A stretch of DNA of 64,000 bases from Romanomermis culicivorax (lineage: Eukaryota; Nematoda; Enoplea; Mermithida; Mermithidae). Made by a program: the position numbers and the translations under genes. Under the pieces are notes generated by a model. The model was not told the DNA's origin and did not search any database. It saw nothing but the letters and a program-made list of their open reading frames with translations. The stretch spans positions 1,116,001 through 1,180,000 of the forward strand of contig CAWUHX010000018.1 in NCBI GenBank assembly GCA_963922205.1. Direction: 5' to 3'. This document shows positions 34,192-44,955 of this stretch, in pieces. Every line of letters starts with the position of its first letter. Positions within the stretch are counted from its first letter, which is position 1.

Positions 34192-35960
34192 TTAAAAATG
34201 CAAGATTTGTTGAAATGGATGCCAATTTGTCATGAAAAATTGGCGGTGCGTTGAAGTAAAAAACAGTTGCATTTCCGTGCCTTCTAAGGGGATACGGCTA
34301 ACGTGGGTTTTTCCTTCTAAGGGGATACGGCTAACTTCTAAGGGGATACGGCTAACGTGGGTTTTTCCCAATGGGGAAGTCCATATCCCACCTTTTTTGT
34401 AAAGAGGCTCGTGCCTGTGGTTGCAATCCACTTTTTGGCTACTTTCCAAAAGATCTTCGGTTCCAGGTGCCACGAACATGACCGTGTTCTCCACAAGGAT
34501 GGGGAGATTTTGATAACACACTCCATCAATTTTGTAGTCTTTGTACACGTAAGTTGCGTTTATTTGTTTACAGGGCCATATTGTCAAGGCCTCTCCTGTG
34601 AACGCGGAAACTATGTCAGTTCAGGTTGCATCCAGGCGCAACAGCTGCCACACAACGTCCAGGTGACACTGGGCCTGAAGACAAAGTTCATTCCACATGT
34701 TTCTGAACGTTTGCACTTCAAATTCATGAATTTTTTCTTCAAGATAGTTTAGTTTTGAATTTAGGGGATCATAGTCCGTTTCAGAAAAGTTGTTTTTCAT
34801 GTTGATGAATGCATTGTTGTTAGCTTTCAAAGCTTGCAACCTTACTATGAACTCTTGTTCTGTTTGAAACGTATGTTCGTCAAAATCTGGGCAATTTTTA
34901 TGTGAAAACGAAGTTGCGTTTTGAATATAAAAAGCGGCTTGCAGGTCATGGATGATCAAACGAGGACCAATGAGTTTTATTTTGTAAAAATTTTTAAATT
35001 CGAAAGGACAGACCCGTCGAAAATGGGTCTCGTCCCAAACGACAACGCCATCTTGTAAAACGCAATGACCGGAAGTAGCCCAGCAGCCTCCCAAATCTCC
35101 AAGGGTATTGATAAGGCAATTCCCGTCCCAAGAGGCCACTTGACCTTCTTCGATGATTAAATTGTCTATGGAAGAACAGTGATCCGTACAGCACCACCTA
35201 AATTTGACGTCCAGTTTGTTATTTGCTGTCCAAAATCCGTTTATTGTTTGATTTAAGTGTTGATCTGTGTACAATTTTGTTTCAAAAATATTTTTGCATT
35301 CAAAAGCTGTGAGGTGTTTTTTTTCCGTGTGATCCGAAATGATACTTCTCGAGCCAAAGAAACTCACTTGGGTACAAATTCGTCTTGTACGTAAATAACA
35401 TTTAAATGCAAAACTGTGCTTAGGGTGACTTCGGGGCATGTAAACTTGACCTTGGGTGGTCACGGGAGTGCCTTCGATTTCGGGTCGAGTACAGGAAATG
35501 ATCTTTGGAATTTCGATGGAGTGTCCGGTTAACCCGGTACCACACATTTGGTAGCACGAGATGCAGGGTGTAAAAAAAATTAAGGCGATTGTGAGAATAC
35601 TGTAGGGGCTAAGACAAAAATTGCGTTTTAGCTCACATGAACTGATTTTTACACCGCTTGATTCAATATTTGTATCATGTGCGAGTTCTTTTGTTAAATT
35701 TTCTGTTTCATGAATTGTTTGCATTTTCGGGTCAGACTGTAATGAAGATTCTGACAACTGATGATAGTCATCGCACGTTGTTTTTTGTTGGTCAGGCCCA
35801 CACATGGGGGCTGATGTCGGGTAACTCTTTGTGACCCGTGAAGAAAAATTTGCGTTTATGGAACCTACATACACATGTGAAGCTTCTAGGTACATGTCAG
35901 GGTCATCATTGTCCAAAGGGCAAACGTTTTGATTGCCCAAAATATTATGTTGATTACTGG
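34192..35960 (-). pseudogene. Element 1 env-like glycoprotein, truncated
   Basis: The main frame (35940-34621) continues directly from the gag tail without its own ATG. An internal hydrophobic stretch (residues about 115-135 of the frame) precedes a Cys-rich ectodomain with ISCTRPEIEG, RRICTQVSFFGSRSIISD, FRWCCTDHC, and then LNYLEEKIHEFEVQTF and a segment ending LLRLDAT. A frameshift near 34610 leads to a second piece (34587-34192) with IWPCKQINATYVYKD. The membrane-proximal and transmembrane parts found in element 2 are absent. The family is env-like by position and Cys pattern; its viral origin is not settled. It would mediate membrane attachment in an intact relative. Confidence 0.75.
34255..34375. 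repeat. Local duplication inside element 1 env
   Basis: ttctaaggggatacggctaa occurs three times within about 70 bp, twice followed by cgtgggtttttcc. It adds repeats of SRIPLE and GKTHV to the broken frame, a slippage-type expansion after the gene lost function. Confidence 0.8.
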
Positions 35961-37063
35961 AATGTTTTTTCGGGCATTCTCAGCTCAAATGCCCAGTTTC
36001 TTAACAATTGAAGCATTCGGGGTTTTTTGAAGGACATTGACTGTGTTTATGTCCTGTTTGTTGACAGTGCTTACACTTTGAACGACATGTTTCTTTGCTA
36101 TGACCCTCTTTGTAACAGATATCACATTTTGTAAGGGGCTCCAGATCGCATTCATTTGCATAATGACCTTTTTGCCCGCATTTGTGACATGTGATTTTTG
36201 ATTTTGACGATGGTTTTTGACGATAGGGTGTCTCAACCGTGTTTTTGCTGAGTTGGTTTATGAGTTTATCGAATTTAGTGTTCAAATCCTTTATTTGCTT
36301 TTGCATAATGTTTTCTCCAACAGTTAAAATTTGTCCCCACGGATTACTGTATCGAGTGGGAATGGGAATCATGGCCGTTGAATCCCGTAAAATTTCCCTT
36401 TCAACGAAAACTGCTTCGTCTACTAAACTTTGTATGTCTCCAAAACGCTTGAACTTTAGGGCTTGTCGCACATCATGCTGCAAGCCCGCCGGGTTCAAGT
36501 ATGTTACTACGTGCATTCACGTCAAAAGTGGAGTAAGCCAAGCGCGCAAGTTTTTCGAGTTCATTGAAATATGCTAGGGCGGTTTCATTTCGCCCTTGTT
36601 TTCTTTCGTTCAAAAGTTGACGATGGTACAAAGCATCGTGATGATTTGGAAACGCCAAAATTAAGGCATTCTTGAATTGGTCATACGTTGCGGGTGGATT
36701 AGGTGAACTTGATATATTTTCGAATTTGGTGAGAGCATCACCATCCAAATGAAATTCAAGAAAAACTAATTTTAGGGTATCATCGTCTGGATGGAGACCC
36801 TTAAGTAACATTTGTTTTTCTAACTTTTTGGCCCATTCTTCAAAATTTTCCATGGGCCGACACGAAAAAAGTGAAAAATCGCAGTTTTTTGTCAACATTT
36901 CGTTTCTTAAATTATTAATTTGCAGTTCTTTTACACTTGCATCTGTTTTTGCAGTATTTCTAAACATCTGGGCTTGAAAGGTCTGCAATTCTTCTTGAAT
37001 CGCAGCCCTGATGGAATCTTTTACGATGGCGCCCAATGGATCAAGTTGATTTTGATTTGGCAT
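35961..37063 (-). pseudogene. Element 1 gag with four zinc knuckles
   Basis: Start ATG at 37063 (MPNQNQLDPLGAIVKDSI), alignable with the gag start of element 2. The capsid-like region (NFEEWAKKLEKQMLLKG, LNERKQGRNETALAYFNELE) is typical of Ty3/gypsy gag. A 1-base frameshift near 36490 shifts to the frame carrying the knuckles: CHKCGQKGHYANEC, CDICYKEGHSKETC, CKHCQQTGHKHSQC and a fourth, CFNC, broken by TAA (36001-36003) and a TGA 6 codons later. The same frame then runs on into env, so gag and env were probably one polyprotein. Confidence 0.82.
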
Positions 37064-37461
37064 GTTTTTTAATATGCTGTATTTTCCTTCTCTTTCAACC
37101 CACTGGAAACTTTCGCACACTGTTTCCTTACGACGATCCTCCAAAGTTTTGCAAACGAAAAAAATGAAGGGGTTGAACGTTATACGTAAAATTATTTTTC
37201 GGGTTACGCAAGTCGTAACACCAGTTTTTATTAAACGTTCGTGTAAAGGGCGAAAATACAGAGATTTGAAACAAAGATTCTCCCGAAAAAGATTTTTGTT
37301 TTTTTTGGAAAAGAAAAAAATTGTACCCAACGTTGATTTGATACAAGAAAACGAAAGAAAAAGAAACAAAAATGTTTCTGGTTACTGTAGCAAAATGGAT
37401 AAGGCTTTGAAATCGTAACGGAGTTCCAATTGTTCGATTAGATAAATTTCCCCTTGTGTTA

Positions 37462-37469
37462 GGTCACCA
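37462..37469 (-). other. Primer binding site core of element 1
   Basis: TGGTGACC on the - strand, 5 bp inside the 5' LTR. The same 8-mer occurs at 39034 in element 2. It matches the 3' end of a tRNA ending GGTCACCA (tRNA-Trp in many eukaryotes); the following bases differ between the elements. Confidence 0.55.
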
Positions 37470-37474
37470 AAATT

Positions 37475-38257
37475 TGTCACGCCGATGTGACGTTGAAATG
37501 CGAAAAGGGGGGCTTTTGGATATTTTAATATTTAAAATAAATAACAAATTGAATAGTTACACGAAATTAAGTTCGAGTTAAAACATCCATCGTTCCGATA
37601 GTCGAAAGAAAAGTTGCAGGCGATTACACAGGTATACTGTATGCAGTGCAAAAGCCCCAAAGGTGAGCAAAGGGTGACGATCCAATCGTCATTGGCTGTA
37701 GGGCAGGTTCCCTGGCGCTTGAGAAGTCGGCAATTACAGTGTTGTAGGGACGACCCTATGCTCCAAAAAATATTTCCCAAAACATAAGCGTGAGAACCGA
37801 AAGTCGTCGAAGAGTAAGAAGGAGAATCTCCTCAATTCTCATGTTGACTATCCATCAGGACCTAGTCGTGGAACCAATCAAAATTGGGCAGTCTTTTGGA
37901 CCACCCATCCCAGTGCACAGGTGCCATACTGTGCGGTTACTGTAAATTGTCATGTGTGAGCATGCACAGCTCATGTTTTGCATACATTTGGGCTTTTGCA
38001 TGATTTTATGTGGATTATCGAAAAGGGCTCTGCTGTTTGCGCAGGCCCATTGTTGGATATTTTTGTAATTATTATGTGTGTGTGGATTTTTGGTGTTTCT
38101 CGGAATGACGGTTAAACAATAGAAAAAGACGAAAACAAAGTACTTAAGGAAAGTAACTAATTGCAGCCAAAGAAAACATATTTGTACAGAAATGAAAAAC
38201 ATATTTTTTACATTAGTCGGAAAAATGAGATTTTACCAAATTTCACTCTTCGTTACA
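37475..38257 (-). repeat. 5' LTR of element 1 (intact)
   Basis: 783 bp, TGTCAC...GTTACA on the + strand (imperfect TG/CA termini). It retains the empty Polinton target site CATGTG at 37951-37956. Differences from the split copy are mostly transitions. Confidence 0.92.
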
Positions 38258-38261
38258 CATT

Positions 38262-39028
38262 CCTGTAAAATCATGTGAAGTACTTTATTTTGATCCTTCC
38301 ACACCCAGGTAGCTGCTATTGACCCAATTAAGACGCCCCAATTAATTTGCATAATGGCAGCTGGTCCCCTAGAACCTACACTAAACTACACATTCCATGG
38401 CTACCGAAATTCCTCGTAAGAATCATAAACAACACCTGCACACAGTAAAAAGTAAAAGCCCCGTCAGACAGTAGTCTCAAGTGGGATGGTAGCCATGGTC
38501 CGACAAAACATGTGTACACAGAGGAAATAGATACAGAAGCATGCACAGAAGCACAGAGGTGTGGCTATGCCCACTGTAGGAAGCAAGCACAGAGAAGACA
38601 CGAAAAGCATACTGTACTAGGAAAGCATTGGAGGGCCTGACCAAATTAGTGAGAATAGTGAAGCAGGAAGCGGGGATTGGTGGAAGAAGATGGACAGAAG
38701 CAAGACCACCTGTGACACTCAGGGAGTGGCCAAAAACGCCGTATTTAAAGAGAAGCAAAGCATGATTTAGTTAGTTTGTGTTCGTCTCAAATTCAGTTTT
38801 TCGAATTCGTCTTACTTGCAAGCGCCGCGTTTTTTTATATGAAAGCAGTTAAACCGAGTCTGTTTTTATTATTTGCAAGCCGAACACAAGTTGTCCCCCA
38901 TTATTCTTTGTCGACAACCAAGCCGCCGTTGATTATCATTTTGTATCGTCCTTGACCCGTAACCCGCGCCATTTCACCACTGTACGTTTTTGGGATAAAG
39001 TAAAGTACTTCTCAAACTGATTGTTACA
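38262..39028 (+). repeat. 5' LTR of element 2, right fragment
   Basis: Continues the LTR begun at 22876-23002 and matches 46571-47334 with a 3 bp length difference. It ends ttgttaca before the primer site. A gtatttaaagag TATA-like box lies near 38741. Confidence 0.92.
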
Positions 39029-39033
39029 TATTT

Positions 39034-39041
39034 TGGTGACC
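39034..39041 (+). other. Primer binding site core of element 2
   Basis: TGGTGACC, 5 bp after the LTR end, same 8-mer as element 1. The downstream cgtaccata does not extend the match seen with tRNA-Trp. Confidence 0.55.
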
Positions 39042-39272
39042 GTACCATACCCTTAACCACTGGAACTCCCTGCCCCGATTAGGTGTATCGTTTATCTGGG
39101 CATCCTGAAGCATTAGATAATACAGTAGTAATCATTTCCTACAGTAAGACAGACATTCGTAGAAAGCAAACTGAAAATCCCCTCCAACGAAACATTAAGC
39201 GATACATTTTTACCAATACAGTGTAAAGCAAAAATTGAAGCATTTAAGCAGAAATCCCAGCGTAAACAAAGA

Positions 39273-40758
39273 ATGACCCACCAAACGCAAGATCATTTAG
39301 GAGAAATCATTAGAGAGCAGATAAACGATTTATTTTCTGAACATTTTCATACTCTGCGCACACAATTGAACCAGAATACAGTAAACCCTACCCTAATTGA
39401 TGATCTAAGAACATTAAACATTCGTAATAACATGGCAAATAATTTTTATGTGAAACCTACAGTATTCAGGGGGCATGACCCAACATTTTGGTGAATGGAA
39501 TAAACGTTCAGAGCAGTTCATGGCACTCCAAGGCATGAAAGATACAGATGTACAGTTAAAGTTGGCATGTTTAGAGATTTATTTAGCAGGAGCCGCATTA
39601 GCAAAATTCAAAAGTTTAGCCAATTCCGAAAACCCTCCCAACACATAGGAGCAGTATAAAATCGCATTGCAGGCCTTTTTCCCAAACAATCGAGATAATG
39701 AGCTACATCAACAATTTTTGCGAGAGAGGAAACAAAAACGATCAGAAACAGTAACTGAATTCTTGTTTGATCTAGAACACCTAGCAACCCTCGCCTACCC
39801 GAACTTTAACACAGACCCACGAGAAATGATCATAAAACCCCTTTTTGTAGAAGGTATGCAAAACGAAATCAGGGAAGCAATTAAGTATAGATGATTCGCA
39901 ACCCTAAAAGAAATGTCAGATGAAGCAGCTTACATTGAACAGCAAATCCTTAGAAATGAGCTAAAGTCCAACACCCTTCCATTTATACCTCCAAAATCCG
40001 AACCCATCTTTTCCCTAACCAAAAATACGGACCAACAGGACCTCTTGCATTAATTAGAACAACAAGTAAAAGATTTACAGTTGCAGATCAAACAAAAACC
40101 TCAACCCCCACAACAGAGTAACTACAACAGTTTCAGTAACAACACTTTCAGCAGGAATAATGCTTACAGGAACAATACTACTCCTAGGCAACCCACATGC
40201 TTTCAGTGTGGACAACTCGGACACGTAGCTCACAATTGTTAATCAGTAGGCACCCGAAAATCATGTGAAATTTGTTTTCCCAATAATCACAGTACCTGTG
40301 ATTGAAAAAGCCGATGCATCCACTGCTCCCAAACAGGACATAGATCTGATAACTGCCTTTCAAAACCCTACTCAAATTTTCAATGTTTTCTATGCAAGCA
40401 GAGAGGTCATACAACTAGGTACTGTCCAAATCAACAAAGTCGTAATATTCAAAATTGCATTGAGTACAGGCAACCCCAACCCCTAATGGACATTGATGAC
40501 CCTGCATTCTACTCAACATTACCCGCCATAACTAACGGCCCTCAGACTACTTTAGGAACTATAATGCCAACCACCCATCGCTGCAGTCAGGAGGAATACA
40601 TCCTAGACTTGGACATTCCTGATTGGTGTGCAATGTCACCATCCCCCCACGCCCGAAGCCAACAAAGTTGTAAAATCGCTGCCCACCATACCTGTCGATT
40701 ACAAAATTCCATGAAAACAAACCGCCAATTCGCCCACCGCCCCAGAGACACCCTCTAA
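39273..40758 (+). pseudogene. Element 2 gag with zinc knuckles, multiple stops
   Basis: Starts MTHQTQDHLGEIIREQIND, then shifts frame by one base near 39490. It then stays in one frame to 40758, with internal stops near 39646 (TAG), 39891 (TGA), 40051 (TAA), 40240 (TAA) and 40305 (TGA). Capsid-like motifs: RERKQKRSETVTEFLFDLEH and LATLAYPNF. Knuckles: CFQCGQLGHVAHNC, CEICFPNNHSTCD, CIHCSQTGHRSDNC, CFLCKQRGHTTRYC. A Pro-rich tail with MDIDDPAF follows and corresponds to the gag-env linker of element 1. Several stops are one C-to-T step from Gln or Arg codons. Confidence 0.82.
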
Positions 40759-42949
40759 AATCAGCTGCAACCTCCTATGCCTCTTACATGGCCTCACCCC
40801 TGAACCCTACAGATTCCATCCCCACCAAACACTATTGCTGACCCCCACGAGTAAGCAAATCCAAACCCCATCCCATGACTCAACTTCTAAAGTTTTACAG
40901 ACTGTTCAGATTACAAACCAGCCACCTCCTCAGCTAAAAACCGCAAAACGCCAACAAAAGGCACACCAAACCGACCAGAACGGAAAAACACAATGCCCCG
41001 CCACCTCCAATAAAAAATTATGTTGGTCGTTGTTTTGTATCTTTTTCTGTATAATAATCCCCACATCGTGTAGTGCCCAATTTCAGACCTGTGGAACTTC
41101 ATTGAGCGGCCACTCTGTCAGCATACCAAAACTTGTATCATGTATGCCCCCTTCCACAGTAGACAAACCAGTACAGACATTCAGAAAAATCTATATCCCC
41201 TCCACTAAACCTCACATAACAGATGCATACAAATGTAGTGTTCGCAAATGCAAAACTTGTACTAATACGGGATTTTTTGGCTCAAAAGGTATTGTTTTCG
41301 ACCAAACCGAAATGCAAAATCTAACCATGCACGTTTGTAAGGCAATCGTTATAGACAAAGAACACAATGGTCAAAAATTATACAAAACTCAACCAGGATT
41401 TTGGTCAACAAATAACTCCCTAAGCATAGAATACACATGGTGTTGCACAGACCACTGTATGTTGGTCACTATTATCATCATAGAAATAGGACAAATAGCA
41501 TCTTGGAATGGAAAATCAATGACAGATACATTAGGTGACCTGGGGTCATGCAAACTGACATCAGGCCATTGTGTAACCGCCGACGGGTTCATTATCTGGA
41601 ATGAAACCGCATTCAAAAACTTATGCCCCTTCAAATACAAAAATACACATCCCGTAAAACTGACACAAACCCACATGATAATAGAAGAGAGTACAAGGTG
41701 CATTCTCCATCAAAAATACACTCTTTTAGAACTCCAACTGCCCAGAAATCCAAGACAGTGTCCTAACCAAACAGGGCATTGTTGTGCAGTTAGACAAAAG
41801 CAACCCACATTGTAACGCCTTTTTAACTCCAAAAATTAATGAAACCCATACTACACTCTACGATTTTGACCATTTTGAACCCATTAATGCAAAACTAAAC
41901 TATCTAGCAGATAAAATCCATTAATTCGAAATCCAAAATTTCAAAAACGTCAGGAGTGAATTATGCAGACAGGCACAGCGTCACCTTGATCTAGTATGGC
42001 AAATTTTACGCCTGGATGCAACCCTTGGGGCGCGTGAATTCCTACAACGAACTGACATAATAGCAGAATTCACAGGAGATGCCCTCACAGTCTGGCCCTG
42101 TAAGCAGGTAAATGCATCAAAAGTCTTTTACTATCATAAAATCAACCAAACATGCTACAAACTTTCACTATTCTGGTAGGAACCAAACTCATGTTTTCGA
42201 ACCCAGGAGGAAACGATTTGATCCCTTTCTCACAAACTGTCAACTGCCATCACTTGCATGTAGCCCTTTACAAACAGAATAATACATGGGTCAGTGAAAC
42301 AGGATCCCCACATGTCACAGATCTACCCATAAAAATTGTATGGAACCAAAATTTCTCCCTCTTCCATTTCAACACACCTGCAATTTTTTTTGATCAACTC
42401 CCAACCATTTCAACCAACTTACTCTTTTTGAAACAATACATTTACAAAACTCACACACTTGAAAACATTGTTAAAAAACTCATCAATTACACCGCCCAAA
42501 TGTCTCTTAACTCTGATACAGTTTACAACATGATCTCAGGCAGTGGCCAAGCAATCAGCAATACCCTCTCTGGCCCCGGCCAAGGCATAGAACATGTAAT
42601 CACCCACACTACCCAAAGCCTCACAGACATATTAAATAATTTACTCAAAGGACCCCTGCAAATCATTATCAATCTAGCGGTTATTACTGTAGTCATTGCA
42701 CGCGTCTTTTACTCGTTTCTCATTCTTCGAAAATATTTCCCTTCCCCAAAGCATCATGTTACCAATGAACATGCATACAAAATACCATCACACACCAGGC
42801 ATTTACATGAGACCATTCCCTCGTCATTTGGCCATGCTCTCTTAGAATTAGCCAATCATCGTGGGGCCCAAACACAGCAGAAATACGTCCTTGTCGATAT
42901 CGATACCCCCAGAACTCCTGCAATTGAACTCATTAATCAAATCCACTAA
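40759..42949 (+). pseudogene. Element 2 env-like glycoprotein (between gag and pol)
   Basis: Three frame blocks: about 40835-41695, 41700-42150 and 42152-42949. An internal hydrophobic segment (LCWSLFCIFFCIIIPTSC) precedes the ectodomain, which shares CGTSLSGHS, KCKTCTNTGFFGSKGIVFD, YTWCCTDHC and LGDLGSC with element 1. The middle block has RLDATLGAREFLQRTDIIA. The last block has Gly-rich SGSGQAISNTLSGPGQGIEH and a C-terminal transmembrane helix (IIINLAVITVVIARVFYSFL) with a cytoplasmic tail. There is no ATG at the start. It ends TAA (42947-42949), with the protease continuing in the same frame. It is broken by at least two frameshifts and stops. The virus source is unassigned. Confidence 0.78.
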
Positions 42950-43273
42950 TCTGGATCAAATAAGCCACCCCAGAATGTGCCTGAGAAACATACCCCTCAC
43001 ATTCCGATCACACTTAACGGCAAGCTAATTACAAAAGGCATGATTGACACTGGTGCCGTATACTCACTCATTGGTTCACGAATCGCTCAAATCCTACAGC
43101 TAGACATGAAACCCCCGCTAGTCCAAGCCAAAGCAGCAAATAACCTTCCGATTCACTTTGTAGGAACCACTTTTGTTACAGTAACAGCCCAAACTATCCA
43201 GGAAACAATAATGGTCCCTGTCCAAAAAGACTGCACAGCAGACTTCCTTCTAGGCAAAAACTTTCTCAGTTGA
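42950..43273 (+). pseudogene. Element 2 aspartic protease
   Basis: In frame with env after one TAA. The catalytic motif GMIDTGAVYSLIG has Asp-Thr-Gly at 43046-43054, and the flap/C-terminal LLGKNFLS is retroviral-like. It ends at a TGA (43271) in the middle of pol. No ATG is needed if it is made by cleavage of a polyprotein. Confidence 0.8.
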
Positions 43274-44955
43274 TTTTCGGAATACACTATCAACAATCAG
43301 AAGTCCCAGGTCAAATTTGGCAATGTCATACTACCTTGTGATGGCCTGGAATATAGTCCCCTTTCGACCCGTGGTGGAACCTACTTAGATGAGAAGCTAG
43401 AATTACCACCCCGTACAGTCACCAAATTTACTGTCTTCCTGCCCAAATCCTACTTACAAGTTAAACAGCTTGAATTTACTCCAAAACCCAAACAGAATGC
43501 CAAAGTTCATTTTGCAGCTTGTGTTTCTGAAAATCAAAACAGTCGCATATGCATATCAGTCTTAAACACACAAGACACAGTCCAAACTCTTTACCCTGGA
43601 ACATGCATTGGTACAGTCTCATGTTACATCCCAAAACAAGATGCTTCCGCTAAACTAACCCCCTCAACACAAAACCAGCCAAACCTTTTTGATACATTCA
43701 CATGGTTAAAAGAAAAGGTTAACTTAACCTCCAGTGACCTCACAGAAACAGAAAAAACCCAACTCCTACGTGCCCTATCAAAGTATCCTACGTTATATGC
43801 TAAATCCAAAATGGACGTAGGAGAACCACCCTTGTTTCACATACAATTGACACCAATGGCTCCCAACCCGTACCTAGACACCTTTTTAGGACTTCCCCAA
43901 GGGAAAAGCAAATCATACAAGCAGAAGTGGAGCAACTCCCAGCAGCAGGTGTCATAAGCCAGAGCAACTCTCTATGGTGCACAAATACAGTTTTAGTCCC
44001 CAAAAAAGATGGTGGCCATCGTTTATGCATTGACTTTAGAGGCCTCAATAAAGTAACCAAGAGAAATACCTACCCCTTGCCCAGCATAGACGAAATCCTA
44101 GACACCCTATGTGGAATGAAATATTTTACGTCTCTTGACCAATCAAATGCCTACTATTCCATTCCAATTGCAGAAGCAGACAGAGAAAAAACTGCCTTTA
44201 ATTGCTCAGCCGGACAATATCAGTTTAACTATCTCCTCTTTGGTCTCACCAACCCCCCAGCCACATTCCAAAGGTTAGTGGATGTTATCCTTTCCGGATT
44301 GCAATGGAACACGTGCTTTGTCTATCTCGATGATGCCATGTCCAAATGCCATGTCCAAATGCTAGAACATTTAGACAATATTCTCACTCGTTTCTCTAAA
44401 GCAGGCCTCAAACTCAACATACAAAAATGCAAATTTTGCCAGCCCCAAGTCCAATACTTAGGCCACGTCATTTCTCAGCAAGGCATTTCACCAGACCCCA
44501 ATAAGGTACAGTCCATTTATGACATCCCTACCCCCAAAAGCTCCAAAGAAGTCAAGTCATTCCTTGGCCTACCCTCTTATTACCGCAGATTCATCCTGAA
44601 CTGCTCCCAAATTTCTAGCACCCTCACAGCATTGCTCAAAAAGAATTCGGACTTTTCATGGGGGCCTGAACAACAAAACACATTCACTAAACTCAAAGAG
44701 CTGCTTATTCATGCCCCAATACTGCAGCATCCTGATTTCACAAAACTGTTCATTTTGCAAACTGACGCCTCAAAACTCAGAATTGGCGCCATTCCCAGCC
44801 AACTAGACAGTAAAGGTCAGGATCGCCCCATTGCTTTTGGGAGCCACACGTTGAAACCCGCAGAATGCAACTACCCAAACACTGAGTTGGAAACCCTTGC
44901 CCTAGTTGAGTTTATCAAGTATTTCCGTCCCCTCGCATTGCCCATTGGGGATTAG
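43274..44955 (+). pseudogene. Element 2 reverse transcriptase and truncated RNase H
   Basis: The frame 43274-43875 links protease to RT; a 1-base shift near 43877 leads to RT proper (VLVPKKDGGHRLCIDFRGLN, SLDQSNAYYSIPIAE, QFNYLLFGLTNPPATFQRL). The catalytic loop FVYLDDAM is intact. The thumb and connection carry QYLGHVISQQGISPD and the RNase H start FILQTDASKLRIGAI. After TELETLALVEFIKYF the core of RNase H is missing, a deletion of roughly 150-250 bp. The deletion puts the downstream integrase in another frame and removes catalytic RNase H residues. Confidence 0.88.

Larger units (their letters stand above)
23003..38257 (-). mobile_element. LTR retroelement 1 (inserted in the 5' LTR of element 2)
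   Basis: Flanked by CATT (22999-23002 and 38258-38261). Read on the - strand it has a 5' LTR (38257-37475), a primer site, gag, an env-like region, a polypurine tract and a 3' LTR that is interrupted by the Polinton. Without the Polinton it is 4,999 bp, with two 783 bp LTRs and a 3,433 bp interior. No protease, RT or integrase is present, so it would need pol from another element, such as an intact relative of element 2. Confidence 0.9.

Noticed and set aside
40265..40486. 73-codon frame over gag
   Set aside because: It is out of frame with the zinc knuckles, which are read in the neighbouring frame.
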